Shown: positions 43,722 to 53,008 of the stretch, one piece after another
Layout: the number at the start of each line of letters is the position of its first letter
Numbering within the stretch: position 1 is the first letter of the stretch
Source of the DNA: Desulfomicrobium sp. ZS1
Lineage (GTDB): Bacteria; Desulfobacterota; Desulfovibrionia; Desulfovibrionales; Desulfomicrobiaceae
DNA length: 64,000 bases
Assembly (NCBI RefSeq): GCF_024204645.1
Contig: NZ_CP100351.1
Location: forward strand, 1,798,001-1,862,000
Direction: 5' to 3'
Translations under genes and position numbers: made by a program
Notes under the pieces: generated by a model
Database searches by the model: none
What the model saw: only the letters and a program-made list of their open reading frames with translations
Told to the model about the DNA's origin: nothing

Positions 43722-44567
43722 ATGTACGACGCAAACGGACAGACCGCACCGCTAATGAGCGACAAGGAGCTGAAGGAATTCAGCGAGTTCATCTATTCCG
43801 AGCTCGGCATCAAGATAACCCAAACCAAGAAGACCATGCTCCAATCGCGGCTACAACGTCGCCTGAGGACACTGAACATCAAATCCTATGGTCAATATTT
43901 GGAGTACCTGCAGTCGCTACGCGGCTTGGAGGTGGAATTACCCCAGATGGTTGACGCGGTGACTACCAACACGACCAGTTTTTTTCGCGAACCCAAACAT
44001 TTCGAATATCTCTCCCAGACAATTCTTCCCCTGTGGCAAAAACATCATCCGGGTCAAACCTTTGCAGTTTGGAATGCAGGATGCTCGTCGGGCGAGGAAC
44101 CATACACTACAGCCATGACCCTCATGGACTACCACCAGCGAATCCACCCACTGCGATTTTCCATAGTGGCCACGGACATTTCTACCGACATCCTCAAAAA
44201 AGCCGCCCGGGCCGTGTACGAAGACGAAAAAATCGCAAACATTCCCTTGGAATTCAGGCGGAAATACTTGCTGCGAAGCAAAAACAAGCACAATCGATTG
44301 GTCCGAATCGCCCCTGAACTTCGAGAAATGGTCAGCTTCAGACGCCTAAATTTCATGGATGACTTTCAATTCCGTGAGAAAATGAACCTTATTTTTTGTC
44401 GCAACGTAATGATCTATTTTGATAAAAAAACTCAGACTGAACTGGTTCAAAAATTTTGTAACCATCTTGAACCAGACGGATATCTTTTTATTGGCCATTC
44501 TGAAAGCTTAGCAGGCGCAGATCTACCTCTCAAGCAACTTGCTCCTGCTACATATATACGCATTTGA
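43722..44567 (+). CDS. cheR: Chemotaxis methyltransferase CheR
   Basis: 281-aa SAM-dependent glutamate methyltransferase. N-terminal CheR_N helices (LKEFSEFIYSELGIKITQTK) are followed by the catalytic domain: TTNTTSFFREPKHFEYL, FAVWNAGCSSGEEPYT for SAM binding, VATDISTDIL, FCRNVMIYFDKKTQ and LFIGHSESLAG. It would methylate the MCPs; the receptor at 36442 ends in a suitable tether. No CheB methylesterase is seen in the window. The sequence becomes AT-rich near its end. Confidence 0.95.
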   Translation: MYDANGQTAPLMSDKELKEFSEFIYSELGIKITQTKKTMLQSRLQRRLRTLNIKSYGQYLEYLQSLRGLEVELPQMVDAVTTNTTSFFREPKHFEYLSQTILPLWQKHHPGQTFAVWNAGCSSGEEPYTTAMTLMDYHQRIHPLRFSIVATDISTDILKKAARAVYEDEKIANIPLEFRRKYLLRSKNKHNRLVRIAPELREMVSFRRLNFMDDFQFREKMNLIFCRNVMIYFDKKTQTELVQKFCNHLEPDGYLFIGHSESLAGADLPLKQLAPATYIRI

Positions 44568-44641
44568 ATACTCATATATTTATTTTTAATATATTGATTT
44601 TTATTTATATTACTGAATTAAAAATTTTAAAGGCCGAGCTT

Positions 44642-46522
44642 ATGAAAAAAAGAATATGTTTCTTTTCAACAAAAAGCATATGCGTAGTTGTTTTGAAAAG
44701 TATTCTACTGGGAATTTTTACAGTTCTCCTGTTTTGCACATCAGCAACAGGCTATGCTTTGGATCTCAGCCCCGAGGAGGAAGATTACCTGCGCGTTCTG
44801 AAGCCACTGAGCGTGTGTGTCGATCCTGACTGGGAACCCTTCGAACGAATCACCCGGGACGGTAAGTATATTGGCATTGCCGCCGACCTGCTCAGACTGG
44901 TGGGCGAGAGGGCCGGAGTCACGTTCCTGATCACGCCAACTCGGGACTGGGAAGAAAGTGTTGCGCTGTCCAAGGCGGGCAGATGCGACATCCTCGCTTT
45001 TTTGAACATGACTCCTCAGCGCGAGGAATGGCTGATTTTCACGGAACCTTACTTTATCGATACCAACGTCATCGTAACTAGGGCCGAGCATGACTATGTC
45101 GCGAATCTTGCGGCCATTTCCAACGAGACCATGGCTTTGCCCAAAGGCACAAGCATTGAGGAACGGGTCCGACGCGATTACCCCAATGTACATCTTGTTC
45201 TTGTTGATTCGGAGGCCGAGGCGTTTCGATTGGTGGAAAATCGCAAGGCAGACATGACTCTGCGTTCGCTGACCATGGCAGCCCACACCATCAAAAAAGA
45301 GGGATGGTTCAACCTAAAGATCGCCGGTCAAATCACTGCCTATGCCAATGCCATGCGCATCGGAATGACCAAGGACAAACCTGTTTTACGCAATATCCTA
45401 AACAAGGCTGTGGCCACTCTAACGCCCCAGGAAGTCAATGAGATTGTCAATCGGCATGTTTCAATCTCAATAACAAGCAGCATTGATTACAGTTTGCTGT
45501 TCAAGACGTTAGCTGCCTTCTTGATCGTTGTTGGAATGGGATTAGCGTGGATGACTGTTTTACGCCGAAAGAACCGAACGTTGGCTACTCTTGGTGAACA
45601 ATTGCGGCGGGACATGGAGGCGCGCGTAGAGATCGAGGCTGCCTTGCGCCAAAGCGAGGAGCGCTACCGCCTGCTCGTCGAGACGGCTCAGGAGGGAATC
45701 GTGGTGGCCCAAGACGGATACTTGGCCTACGCTAATCCTGCCGTGTCTGACATCACAGGATATTCGACAGAAGAACTAAAAGAAATGCCGTTCACCCATT
45801 ATGTTTTTCCTGAAGACCGGGAGCTTCTTCTGGATAATCACAAACGGCGACTGGAAGGTAAAGAAACCGATCAGCGCTACCAGCTAAGGGTATTGCGCAA
45901 GAACGGGGAAGTTGCCTGGGTCGAAATGAGTGGAACCCTCATTGAATGGGGTCGTCAGCCAGCGTCTTTAAATTTTCTTGTGAACATTTCCAAGCGCAAG
46001 GCCTTTGAAGAAAAGATAAAATATATGGCCCAACACGACCCGTTGACAGGCCTGCCCAACCGGACGCTTTTCTTCGACCGACTGAACCAAGCCTTGGCCT
46101 TGGCACAACGCGAACGCCGGAGATTGGCTATGATGTTCATCGACCTCAATAACTTCAAACCAGTTAATGATACGCTTGGACATGACGTGGGCGACCTCCT
46201 CTTGCAGGCTGTGGGACGCAGAATCGCTGCTTCATTGCGTGCATCAGACACTGTGGGCCGCATAGGGGGGGATGAGTTTGTCGTCCTTCTTCCGAACGTG
46301 GAACGCCTGGAAGACGTTCAGCACGTGGCTGAAAAGATAGGGCAAGATCTGTCGCAGCCATTCGATCTTGATGGTCGACAAGTGAACATATCCGCGAGCA
46401 TCGGCTCATCGGTCTTTCCAGACCACGGAGAAGACTCCAACACCTTGTTCCGACACGCTGACCAAAACATGTATCTGAATAAAAGCCGTTTCAATGAAAA
46501 AAAGCAACATCGCAAATGGTAA
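44642..46522 (+). CDS. Periplasmic SBP_3 + PAS + GGDEF diguanylate cyclase
   Basis: 626-aa membrane sensor. A signal peptide (about 1-40) is followed by a bacterial extracellular solute-binding family 3 domain (about 45-270, LSVCVDPDWEPFERITRDGK; FTEPYFIDTNVIVTR), TM near 285-308 (LLFKTLAAFLIVVGMGLAW), PAS (about 345-450) and GGDEF. The active-site motif GGDEF at residues 542-546 is intact, so it should make cyclic-di-GMP in response to an amino-acid-like ligand. The start is ATG 44642 after AAGGCCGAG; the frame is open to 44564. No EAL domain. Confidence 0.9.
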   Translation: MKKRICFFSTKSICVVVLKSILLGIFTVLLFCTSATGYALDLSPEEEDYLRVLKPLSVCVDPDWEPFERITRDGKYIGIAADLLRLVGERAGVTFLITPTRDWEESVALSKAGRCDILAFLNMTPQREEWLIFTEPYFIDTNVIVTRAEHDYVANLAAISNETMALPKGTSIEERVRRDYPNVHLVLVDSEAEAFRLVENRKADMTLRSLTMAAHTIKKEGWFNLKIAGQITAYANAMRIGMTKDKPVLRNILNKAVATLTPQEVNEIVNRHVSISITSSIDYSLLFKTLAAFLIVVGMGLAWMTVLRRKNRTLATLGEQLRRDMEARVEIEAALRQSEERYRLLVETAQEGIVVAQDGYLAYANPAVSDITGYSTEELKEMPFTHYVFPEDRELLLDNHKRRLEGKETDQRYQLRVLRKNGEVAWVEMSGTLIEWGRQPASLNFLVNISKRKAFEEKIKYMAQHDPLTGLPNRTLFFDRLNQALALAQRERRRLAMMFIDLNNFKPVNDTLGHDVGDLLLQAVGRRIAASLRASDTVGRIGGDEFVVLLPNVERLEDVQHVAEKIGQDLSQPFDLDGRQVNISASIGSSVFPDHGEDSNTLFRHADQNMYLNKSRFNEKKQHRKW

Positions 46523-46709
46523 GCGCCCAGAAAATTTTCACAGCAGAATTTCGATAAGAAGTCTTGCGAACTTTCATTAATTCGACGCGTTCAAAAATCT
46601 ACAGTCATTAAGTCCTCCAAGTCAATGAAGTAACCATAACTGTTTGTTATTAATTCAAATCAATTAGTATTAATGTCCAAAAACATAATGCCGCATCAAA
46701 GGAGCAACA

Positions 46710-48767
46710 ATGCTTAACACCCAGTCTGTCAAGTTCACTACCAAACTGTTCACCGGAATCTTGTCCATATTGGTCCTGTCCCTCGTTTCGGTCATCATTG
46801 TAACCACTATCCTGGTAAAAGATGGGCTTCAAAACCTCGGCAAGGACGCTCTGGAAAACATGAACGAGTCCGTCTTCGCCTCTCTAGAGGCACAGAACTC
46901 CCTACTAATGGAAAAACTTTCCGGTGACATGACCATCTTGGAAGGAGAGTTGAAGCATTACGGATCCTTTGAACTGGATATGATTTATACTCTAAACAAA
47001 ACTGTCACCAACCAAGCCACCAAGGCCTCTGAGAGTATTAGCATTCCCCAACTCAAACTCGGCAGCACTGTCATTAATGACAACACGGAAATTGTTGACA
47101 ACGTACAGTCTCTAACTGGAGGAGTTTCAACCATATTTCAGGTGCTCGATAAAAAATTGCTGCGAGTTTCTACAAACGTGCGAGTTAATGATAGGCGTGC
47201 TATAGATACTTTTATTCCAGCGGATAGCCCTGTTTATAAGGCTGTCATGAGTGGAAACACTTACACCGGGCGTGCTTTTGTAGTCGATGACTGGTATGTG
47301 ACTACCTACAAACCCATGCGCAACGCCGAAAACAAAATCATAGCAGTACTCTTCGTTGGACGCAAAATACTGACACCGCAACTTCGTGACATGCTGAGCA
47401 CCGTCAAAGCAGCTGGAGTTGGTTATTTCTATGTCTATGACTCCAAGGGAGATGTCCTCGTGCACCCCTCCCTCGAAGGGAAGAATCTTTTTGAAGTTCA
47501 AGGCATCGGAGACGTTTTTCGAGCTCATAAAAATGGATTTCTCAATTATCAGTGGGAAGGTGAGCGCAAGACTACCTTCACTCATTATTTTGAGCCATGG
47601 GACTGGCACCTCGGCGTAGGCCTGAGCGATACACAGATAGTTCGTGGTCTTGACACAGAAATCATAACCAAGTGTATCTTCGTTGGCATAGCCGTCATGC
47701 TGCTCGGCGTGCTCATCGCTGTGCTCTTGATACGAGGCATTGCCAGGCCGCTTAATCAACTTGCATCCAAAAGCTTGCAGGTGGCCGAAGGCGACTACAC
47801 GATCACCTTCAACCACCCGGCCAAGGACGCCATTGGACACCTATCTGAAGCTTTGAGCACCATGGTTGGCCGCACCAAAGAAATGCTTGGAGAGATCAAC
47901 ACTGCTACCCAATCCCTAGCCACGGCCTCCACTCAACTCTCAAGCATCTCCGCCCAGATGACTCAAAGTTCAGCCCAGACTGCGGGCATGGCCAACACGG
48001 TCAGTACTGCTGCCGAAGAAGTCAGTAGCAGCATGAACTCCGTTTCCACAGCCATGGAGCAAGCCTCCATGAACATGACCACGGTGGCCTCTGCAGCCGA
48101 AGAAATGTCAGCCACCATTCAGGAAATCGCCCAGAACTCAGAGCGGGCCAGAAGCACGACGGCAAACGCCGTATCCAAGACCCAGGCTACATCAGAACGA
48201 GTGGACCAACTTGGCTCGGCCGCAAATGAAATAAGCACAGTAACCGCGACAATCACCGCCATCTCCTCCCAGACAAATCTGCTTGCCCTTAATGCCACCA
48301 TCGAGGCTGCACGGGCCGGAGAGGCCGGACGAGGGTTCGCAGTAGTTGCTAATGAGATCAAGGAACTTGCGCAGCAGACCGCCAGAGCCACTGAAGATAT
48401 TCGTGAGCGAATCACCGGTATCCAGTCCGTGACCACCCAGACCGTAGGCGACATCTCCGAAATCACAAGTGTCATCGCGGAAATGAACGAAATCGTCACT
48501 ACCATTGCCACGGCGGTCGAGGAGCAATCCGTGACCACCCGCGACATTGCCGAAAATGTCGGACAGGCTTCCATGGGCATCACCGAAATCAACACTAACG
48601 TGGCCGCCAGCTCTTCCATGACACACTCCATTAGTTCCGACATTGCTGAAGTACGCACCGCTTCAGATGAGATGACTGCAAGTAGCCGGACAGTGCAAGA
48701 AAGCGCCACGGAACTCTCCCAGCTAGCCGAACGTCTGCGTGAACAGGTTTCACGCTTCAAGATATAA
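46710..48767 (+). CDS. Methyl-accepting chemotaxis protein with Cache sensor
   Basis: 685-aa chemoreceptor. TM1 is near residues 12-38. A periplasmic single-Cache-like domain spans about 60-315 ([40 protein letters not shown]), TM2 near 318-345, HAMP to about 395, then the signalling domain with tip [20 protein letters not shown] followed by [18 protein letters not shown]. The terminus SRFKI has no CheR tether. AAGGAGC precedes ATG 46710. It stands alone about 190 bases after the GGDEF gene. Confidence 0.93.
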   Translation: MLNTQSVKFTTKLFTGILSILVLSLVSVIIVTTILVKDGLQNLGKDALENMNESVFASLEAQNSLLMEKLSGDMTILEGELKHYGSFELDMIYTLNKTVTNQATKASESISIPQLKLGSTVINDNTEIVDNVQSLTGGVSTIFQVLDKKLLRVSTNVRVNDRRAIDTFIPADSPVYKAVMSGNTYTGRAFVVDDWYVTTYKPMRNAENKIIAVLFVGRKILTPQLRDMLSTVKAAGVGYFYVYDSKGDVLVHPSLEGKNLFEVQGIGDVFRAHKNGFLNYQWEGERKTTFTHYFEPWDWHLGVGLSDTQIVRGLDTEIITKCIFVGIAVMLLGVLIAVLLIRGIARPLNQLASKSLQVAEGDYTITFNHPAKDAIGHLSEALSTMVGRTKEMLGEINTATQSLATASTQLSSISAQMTQSSAQTAGMANTVSTAAEEVSSSMNSVSTAMEQASMNMTTVASAAEEMSATIQEIAQNSERARSTTANAVSKTQATSERVDQLGSAANEISTVTATITAISSQTNLLALNATIEAARAGEAGRGFAVVANEIKELAQQTARATEDIRERITGIQSVTTQTVGDISEITSVIAEMNEIVTTIATAVEEQSVTTRDIAENVGQASMGITEINTNVAASSSMTHSISSDIAEVRTASDEMTASSRTVQESATELSQLAERLREQVSRFKI

Positions 48768-49058
48768 ATGTCATGGCAAAAATATGTGTTTGTTGGCACA
48801 CAATGGCGGCTAATTACGCATATTTAATACAAAATAGTTATGGACACGATTCCTCATATACATGATTATATTTCCGTTCGAAATATTACAGAATCATAAT
48901 TCTGTAGCAACTCTTATAGGTATAAAAATATTGAAATACATTAAAATACATCCTGTTTTTAATCGGATTACAGAATAAAATATGAAATAATTTTTACATT
49001 TTACGCACAAATTGATAAAAAATACATTCATTTTAATTAATTCTGTCTAGAGGATACC

Positions 49059-50216
49059 ATGAACTTTACTGCTCTGCGCAAATTTCTCATTCCAGAGACA
49101 ATTTTTGGGATTGGTGCAGTGGATCTTGTCGGACAGTACGCAGAAAAATTCGGCACGAAAAAGCCACTTGTAGTCACAGACGCAGGTGTAGTTGAGGCCG
49201 GTTGGACAACGCGTGTCATGGAAAGTCTTGCGGCATTTGACATTCATGGGGTCCTTTTTTCGGAAGTCACGCCTAACCCAAAAACTGCCGAAGTCATGGC
49301 CGGAGTCGCAGTGTACACTGCCCACGAATGCGATGGAATTGTCGCCGTAGGGGGTGGCAGTCCCATGGACTGCGCCAAGGGTATCGGCATCGTCGTCTCT
49401 AACGGCGGACATATCCTCGACTACGAAGGTGTTGACAAGATTATCATTCCCATGCCGCCGCTCATCTGCATCCCGACGACGGCGGGCACTTCGGCCGACA
49501 TGTCCCAGTTCGCCATCATCAATAATACGGAACGCAAGACCAAGATCACCATCATCAGCAAAACCATCGTCCCTGATGTGGCCCTGATCGATCCCCAGAC
49601 CCTGATGACCAAAAGCCAGTACCTTATCGCTTGCACAGGAATGGACGCCCTGGCCCATGCCATCGAAGCGTTTGTTTCCAGCGCCCACTCGGTTATGACC
49701 GACGTTCACGCACTGGAAGCCATTCGATTGGTGCATGGCAATCTCCTGGATTCATTCAAACATCGGGAAGACATGGAACTCAAAGCCAAGATTATGCTCG
49801 GAAGCATGCAGGCCGGAATGGCATTCTCAAATGCGAGTCTTGGAGCGGCCCACGCCATGGCCCACAGCTTGGGCGGCTACAATGGCTTACCCCACGGAGA
49901 ATGCAACGCCCTGCTATTACCACACGTGGTGGACTACAATTTCTCGGCAGAACCGGAACGATTCCGTATCATCGCCGAAACCATGGGCCTCGATCCACGG
50001 GGTATGAGTGCTTCGGAAATTCGCTCTTGGCTCATCAAATCCTTGACAGACCTGCGTAGCGCACTGGGCATCAAAGAAACTCTATCTTCCAAAGGCATAC
50101 GCTCAAGCGACATCCCTGAACTTTCAGACAAGGCCGTGCTCGACCCCTGTTTGGTCACCAACCCTAAAGCTGCCAACAAACGCGACATCCAGATAATTTA
50201 TGAAGAAGCAACCTGA
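49059..50216 (+). CDS. Iron-containing (type III) alcohol dehydrogenase
   Basis: 385-aa NAD(P)-dependent dehydrogenase of the group III family. Nucleotide-binding GGGSPMDCAKGI lies near residues 97-108, TTAGTSADMSQF near 145, and metal-site residues appear in GMDALAHAIEAFVSS (His near 200) and AAHAMAHSLGGYNGLPHGEC (near 265-285). It interconverts alcohols and aldehydes in energy metabolism. AGAGGATACC precedes ATG 49059. The downstream histidine kinase gene overlaps its end by 17 bases, so the pair is coupled. Confidence 0.93.
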   Translation: MNFTALRKFLIPETIFGIGAVDLVGQYAEKFGTKKPLVVTDAGVVEAGWTTRVMESLAAFDIHGVLFSEVTPNPKTAEVMAGVAVYTAHECDGIVAVGGGSPMDCAKGIGIVVSNGGHILDYEGVDKIIIPMPPLICIPTTAGTSADMSQFAIINNTERKTKITIISKTIVPDVALIDPQTLMTKSQYLIACTGMDALAHAIEAFVSSAHSVMTDVHALEAIRLVHGNLLDSFKHREDMELKAKIMLGSMQAGMAFSNASLGAAHAMAHSLGGYNGLPHGECNALLLPHVVDYNFSAEPERFRIIAETMGLDPRGMSASEIRSWLIKSLTDLRSALGIKETLSSKGIRSSDIPELSDKAVLDPCLVTNPKAANKRDIQIIYEEAT

Positions 50217-52464
50217 AGAAGACATTACGGGCATGACGTCACTTCGCGACAAAATCGTAGGCCTCAGCGAATCATTGGGACGGAGAAGCTACTACCCCAT
50301 GCTGCAACAGATGATCCGGGAGTTGCAAAATGAAATTGCTGAACGGAATCAAGCCGAAGACACGTTACGCAAAACCTTGCAGCGCATTGAACGGCAGCAG
50401 GCAGTAATCGCAGAGATATCCAAACATCCAGACGTCTTCAACGGGCGATTGGAAGAAGCCGCTCCCATGATGACGGCCAAGATGGCCCACTCCATGGGTG
50501 TGGAACGGGCAAGTTTGTGGGTCATGCGCAGTGACAAACTTTACTGTCTGGACAAATTCGAGACGAGGCAGGACGTTCATTCGTCAGGAAATTGCCTGGA
50601 ATGCGGCAACTACAGAACCTACTTCGAAGCGATCAAAAAAGGGCCGATCATTGCAGTCGATGCGCGGCAGGATCCACGAACAAAGGATTTTTTAGCGAAC
50701 TACCCGGACTCAGAAAACATATCATCCATCCTCGACGTCCCCGTGTTAATTGACGCAGAGATGGTCGCCGTCATTTGCTTCGAGCATACGGAGGAGCCCA
50801 GGGCCTGGCAACCCGACGAAATTACTTTCTCCAGCCGTATTGCCGATCAGGTCGCCCTTATATTGGCCAGACAAAGACGGAGCGTCGCGGAGGAGAAGCT
50901 ACAAAACACCCACGCCATCTTGAAACGCAATCTTCACTTCACAGAAGTTCTCCTCGATGCCATTCCGATCCCAATCTTCTACATGGATTCGAAACGGCGC
51001 TACCTAGGCTGCAACCTGAATTTCACTGAGATCATGGGCGTAACTTGTGAGGAAATTCGTGGCAAAACAGCTCATGATTTCTGGCCCGAGATGGCCGATC
51101 TTTACAACGAGCAGGATGCCTGCCTCCGACAGGATGTCTACAAACTCACCTACGAATCAAAAATCCGCAACAAGGATGGCGAAATGCGGGAGGTCATTCT
51201 TGCTAAACAAATTTTTTTCGATGAATTCCATAACACCGAAGGTACCATCGGCTCTTTCGTGGACATCACCGAACGCAACCGCACGGCCAAAGAAACACAA
51301 CGATTGCGCAACCTGCTTTCGAACATCGTCAACTCCATGCCGTCAATGCTCATCGGGGTGGATGACGACGGACGCATAGAGCTGTGGAACCAACAGGCGG
51401 AGCTTTTAACCGGAGTGAGCGAGCAGGAGGCACAGGGTCAACAGTTCGGGATTATACTCCCTTGGCTTGAGTCAAAGACAAAAAAGATCAGACAGACCAT
51501 TGCCAGCAAGAAACAATATTTTGAAGGCAAAACGAGCCGGATCGAGCAAGGCAATCTCCTGTACGAGGATATAACCATCTTCCCAATAATCACCAATGAC
51601 AAGGAAGGGGCTGTCATCCGCATTGATAACGTAACCGACAAGGTGCGCATCGAAGAAATTCTGATCCAGTCAGAAAAAATGCTCTCCATCGGAGGGTTGG
51701 CTGCAGGCATGGCTCATGAAATCAACAACCCACTAGCGTCCATAATGGGCAATGCCCAGGTCATAGAATCCAGGCTACTCTTGCCTATACCTCCAAACGT
51801 GACGGCAGCGCTTGAATCCGGAATTACCCTGGAGAGCCTGCACCGCTATTTGGAAAAACGCGGAATCCCAAAAATGCTTGCATCCCTGCGAAGCTCGGGA
51901 GCTCACGCCGCGAAGATTGTCAGCAATATGCTAAGTTTCAGCCGCAAAAGCGAATCCGTGCTGATTCCGGAAAATATCACGGAACTCCTCGACAATACGT
52001 TGGAGCTAGCCTGCGCGGACTATAACCTGAAAAACCAGTACGATTTCAAGAAAATTCAGATTGTTCGCGAATACGAGTCCGAGCTACCGAAAATTCATTG
52101 CTCAGCCACAGAACTGCAGCAGGTCTTCCTGAACCTGCTGCGCAACGGATCCGAAGCCATGTGCGAAAAAGACTACCCAACAGGCGATGGCCCTAGATTC
52201 ACTCTACGGGCAAGTAGAAAGAAATCATATTTGCGCATTGAATTTGAAGACAACGGCCCTGGGCTTGAAGAATCGGTGCGCAAACGGATTTTCGAACCAT
52301 TCTACACCACGAAATCAGTAGGTAAAGGCACAGGGCTTGGGCTGTCTGTCTCGTATTTCATCATCACCGAAGAGCATGGGGGAATCATGAGCGTCCAGAC
52401 TTCCTTCGGAAAATGGACACGATTCATCATTGATCTTCCTGTAGAGCGTTCCACAGATATTTAA
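50200..52464 (+). CDS. GAF-PAS-PAS histidine kinase
   Basis: 754-aa cytoplasmic kinase. Coiled coil about 20-75, GAF about 80-225 (MGVERASLWVMRSDKLYCLD; VPVLIDAEMVAVICFEHTEE), PAS about 243-365, PAS about 370-485, HisKA with His506 in GMAHEINNPLAS, and an HATPase domain (NLLRNGSEAMCEKD; DNGPGLEE; GKGTGLGLSVSYF). The overlap with the alcohol dehydrogenase gene suggests it senses a related metabolic state, which is inference. No response regulator is next to it; the XRE protein follows after 55 bases. Confidence 0.9.
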   Translation: MKKQPEEDITGMTSLRDKIVGLSESLGRRSYYPMLQQMIRELQNEIAERNQAEDTLRKTLQRIERQQAVIAEISKHPDVFNGRLEEAAPMMTAKMAHSMGVERASLWVMRSDKLYCLDKFETRQDVHSSGNCLECGNYRTYFEAIKKGPIIAVDARQDPRTKDFLANYPDSENISSILDVPVLIDAEMVAVICFEHTEEPRAWQPDEITFSSRIADQVALILARQRRSVAEEKLQNTHAILKRNLHFTEVLLDAIPIPIFYMDSKRRYLGCNLNFTEIMGVTCEEIRGKTAHDFWPEMADLYNEQDACLRQDVYKLTYESKIRNKDGEMREVILAKQIFFDEFHNTEGTIGSFVDITERNRTAKETQRLRNLLSNIVNSMPSMLIGVDDDGRIELWNQQAELLTGVSEQEAQGQQFGIILPWLESKTKKIRQTIASKKQYFEGKTSRIEQGNLLYEDITIFPIITNDKEGAVIRIDNVTDKVRIEEILIQSEKMLSIGGLAAGMAHEINNPLASIMGNAQVIESRLLLPIPPNVTAALESGITLESLHRYLEKRGIPKMLASLRSSGAHAAKIVSNMLSFSRKSESVLIPENITELLDNTLELACADYNLKNQYDFKKIQIVREYESELPKIHCSATELQQVFLNLLRNGSEAMCEKDYPTGDGPRFTLRASRKKSYLRIEFEDNGPGLEESVRKRIFEPFYTTKSVGKGTGLGLSVSYFIITEEHGGIMSVQTSFGKWTRFIIDLPVERSTDI

Positions 52465-52519
52465 TGCCGACTGATGATCGTTTAACCGCATTTAAACATT
52501 ACTGGCGAAAAAGGGATCC

Positions 52520-52924
52520 ATGACCCCAAAAAGAATCAAAAAAATCAGAGAAGTCCTGCGACTGACACAAGACGACCTGGCAACAATCTTGGGCGTGACC
52601 AAAACCACAGTATGGCGATACGAAGACGGCAGAGGGTTTCCTGGAGAAGATGTCATGGTCAGGCTTTTGAGCCTCGAATCGTCACTGAAAGACACCTCAG
52701 AACGAAGGGCTCTGAGTGCCTTATGTAGAACTCCAGAAGGTATAGCCGCAATGGCCGCAATTTCGGCCCTAGGATCTGCTATATTTTCCAGATCAACTAC
52801 CGTGGGCGCCGCCCCAGTGGGGTATGTTGAAATTCTCAGCTACCCAGCTGGAAAGGCGCTCTTTTCGTTCATCGAAAAAGCCTGCGGGGCATCTTCGACC
52901 AATGATACCACAACGCTGCCATAG
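52520..52924 (+). CDS. Small XRE-family HTH protein
   Basis: 134-aa protein. The XRE HTH is clear (IREVLRLTQDDLATILGVTK and TTVWRYEDGRGFPGED, residues about 8-44). The C-terminal half is Ala-rich and mildly hydrophobic (EGIAAMAAISALGSAIF) with no recognised domain. AAGGGATCC precedes ATG 52520. It may be the DNA-binding output for the kinase upstream or the sensor downstream, but lacks a receiver domain. Confidence 0.8.
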   Translation: MTPKRIKKIREVLRLTQDDLATILGVTKTTVWRYEDGRGFPGEDVMVRLLSLESSLKDTSERRALSALCRTPEGIAAMAAISALGSAIFSRSTTVGAAPVGYVEILSYPAGKALFSFIEKACGASSTNDTTTLP

Positions 52925-53008
52925 ACAATGCCGGCGATCATACTTGAGGTTGACCTCTATTTCCTTTACTAATTTGGCAGGCTTCAAAACTTACTCGCAG
53001 GGGAGCAA

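Noticed and set aside
48797-48812. TGGCAC-containing sequence resembling a sigma54 promoter before the dehydrogenase gene
   Set aside because: The GG and GC elements are one base too close for a -24/-12 promoter.
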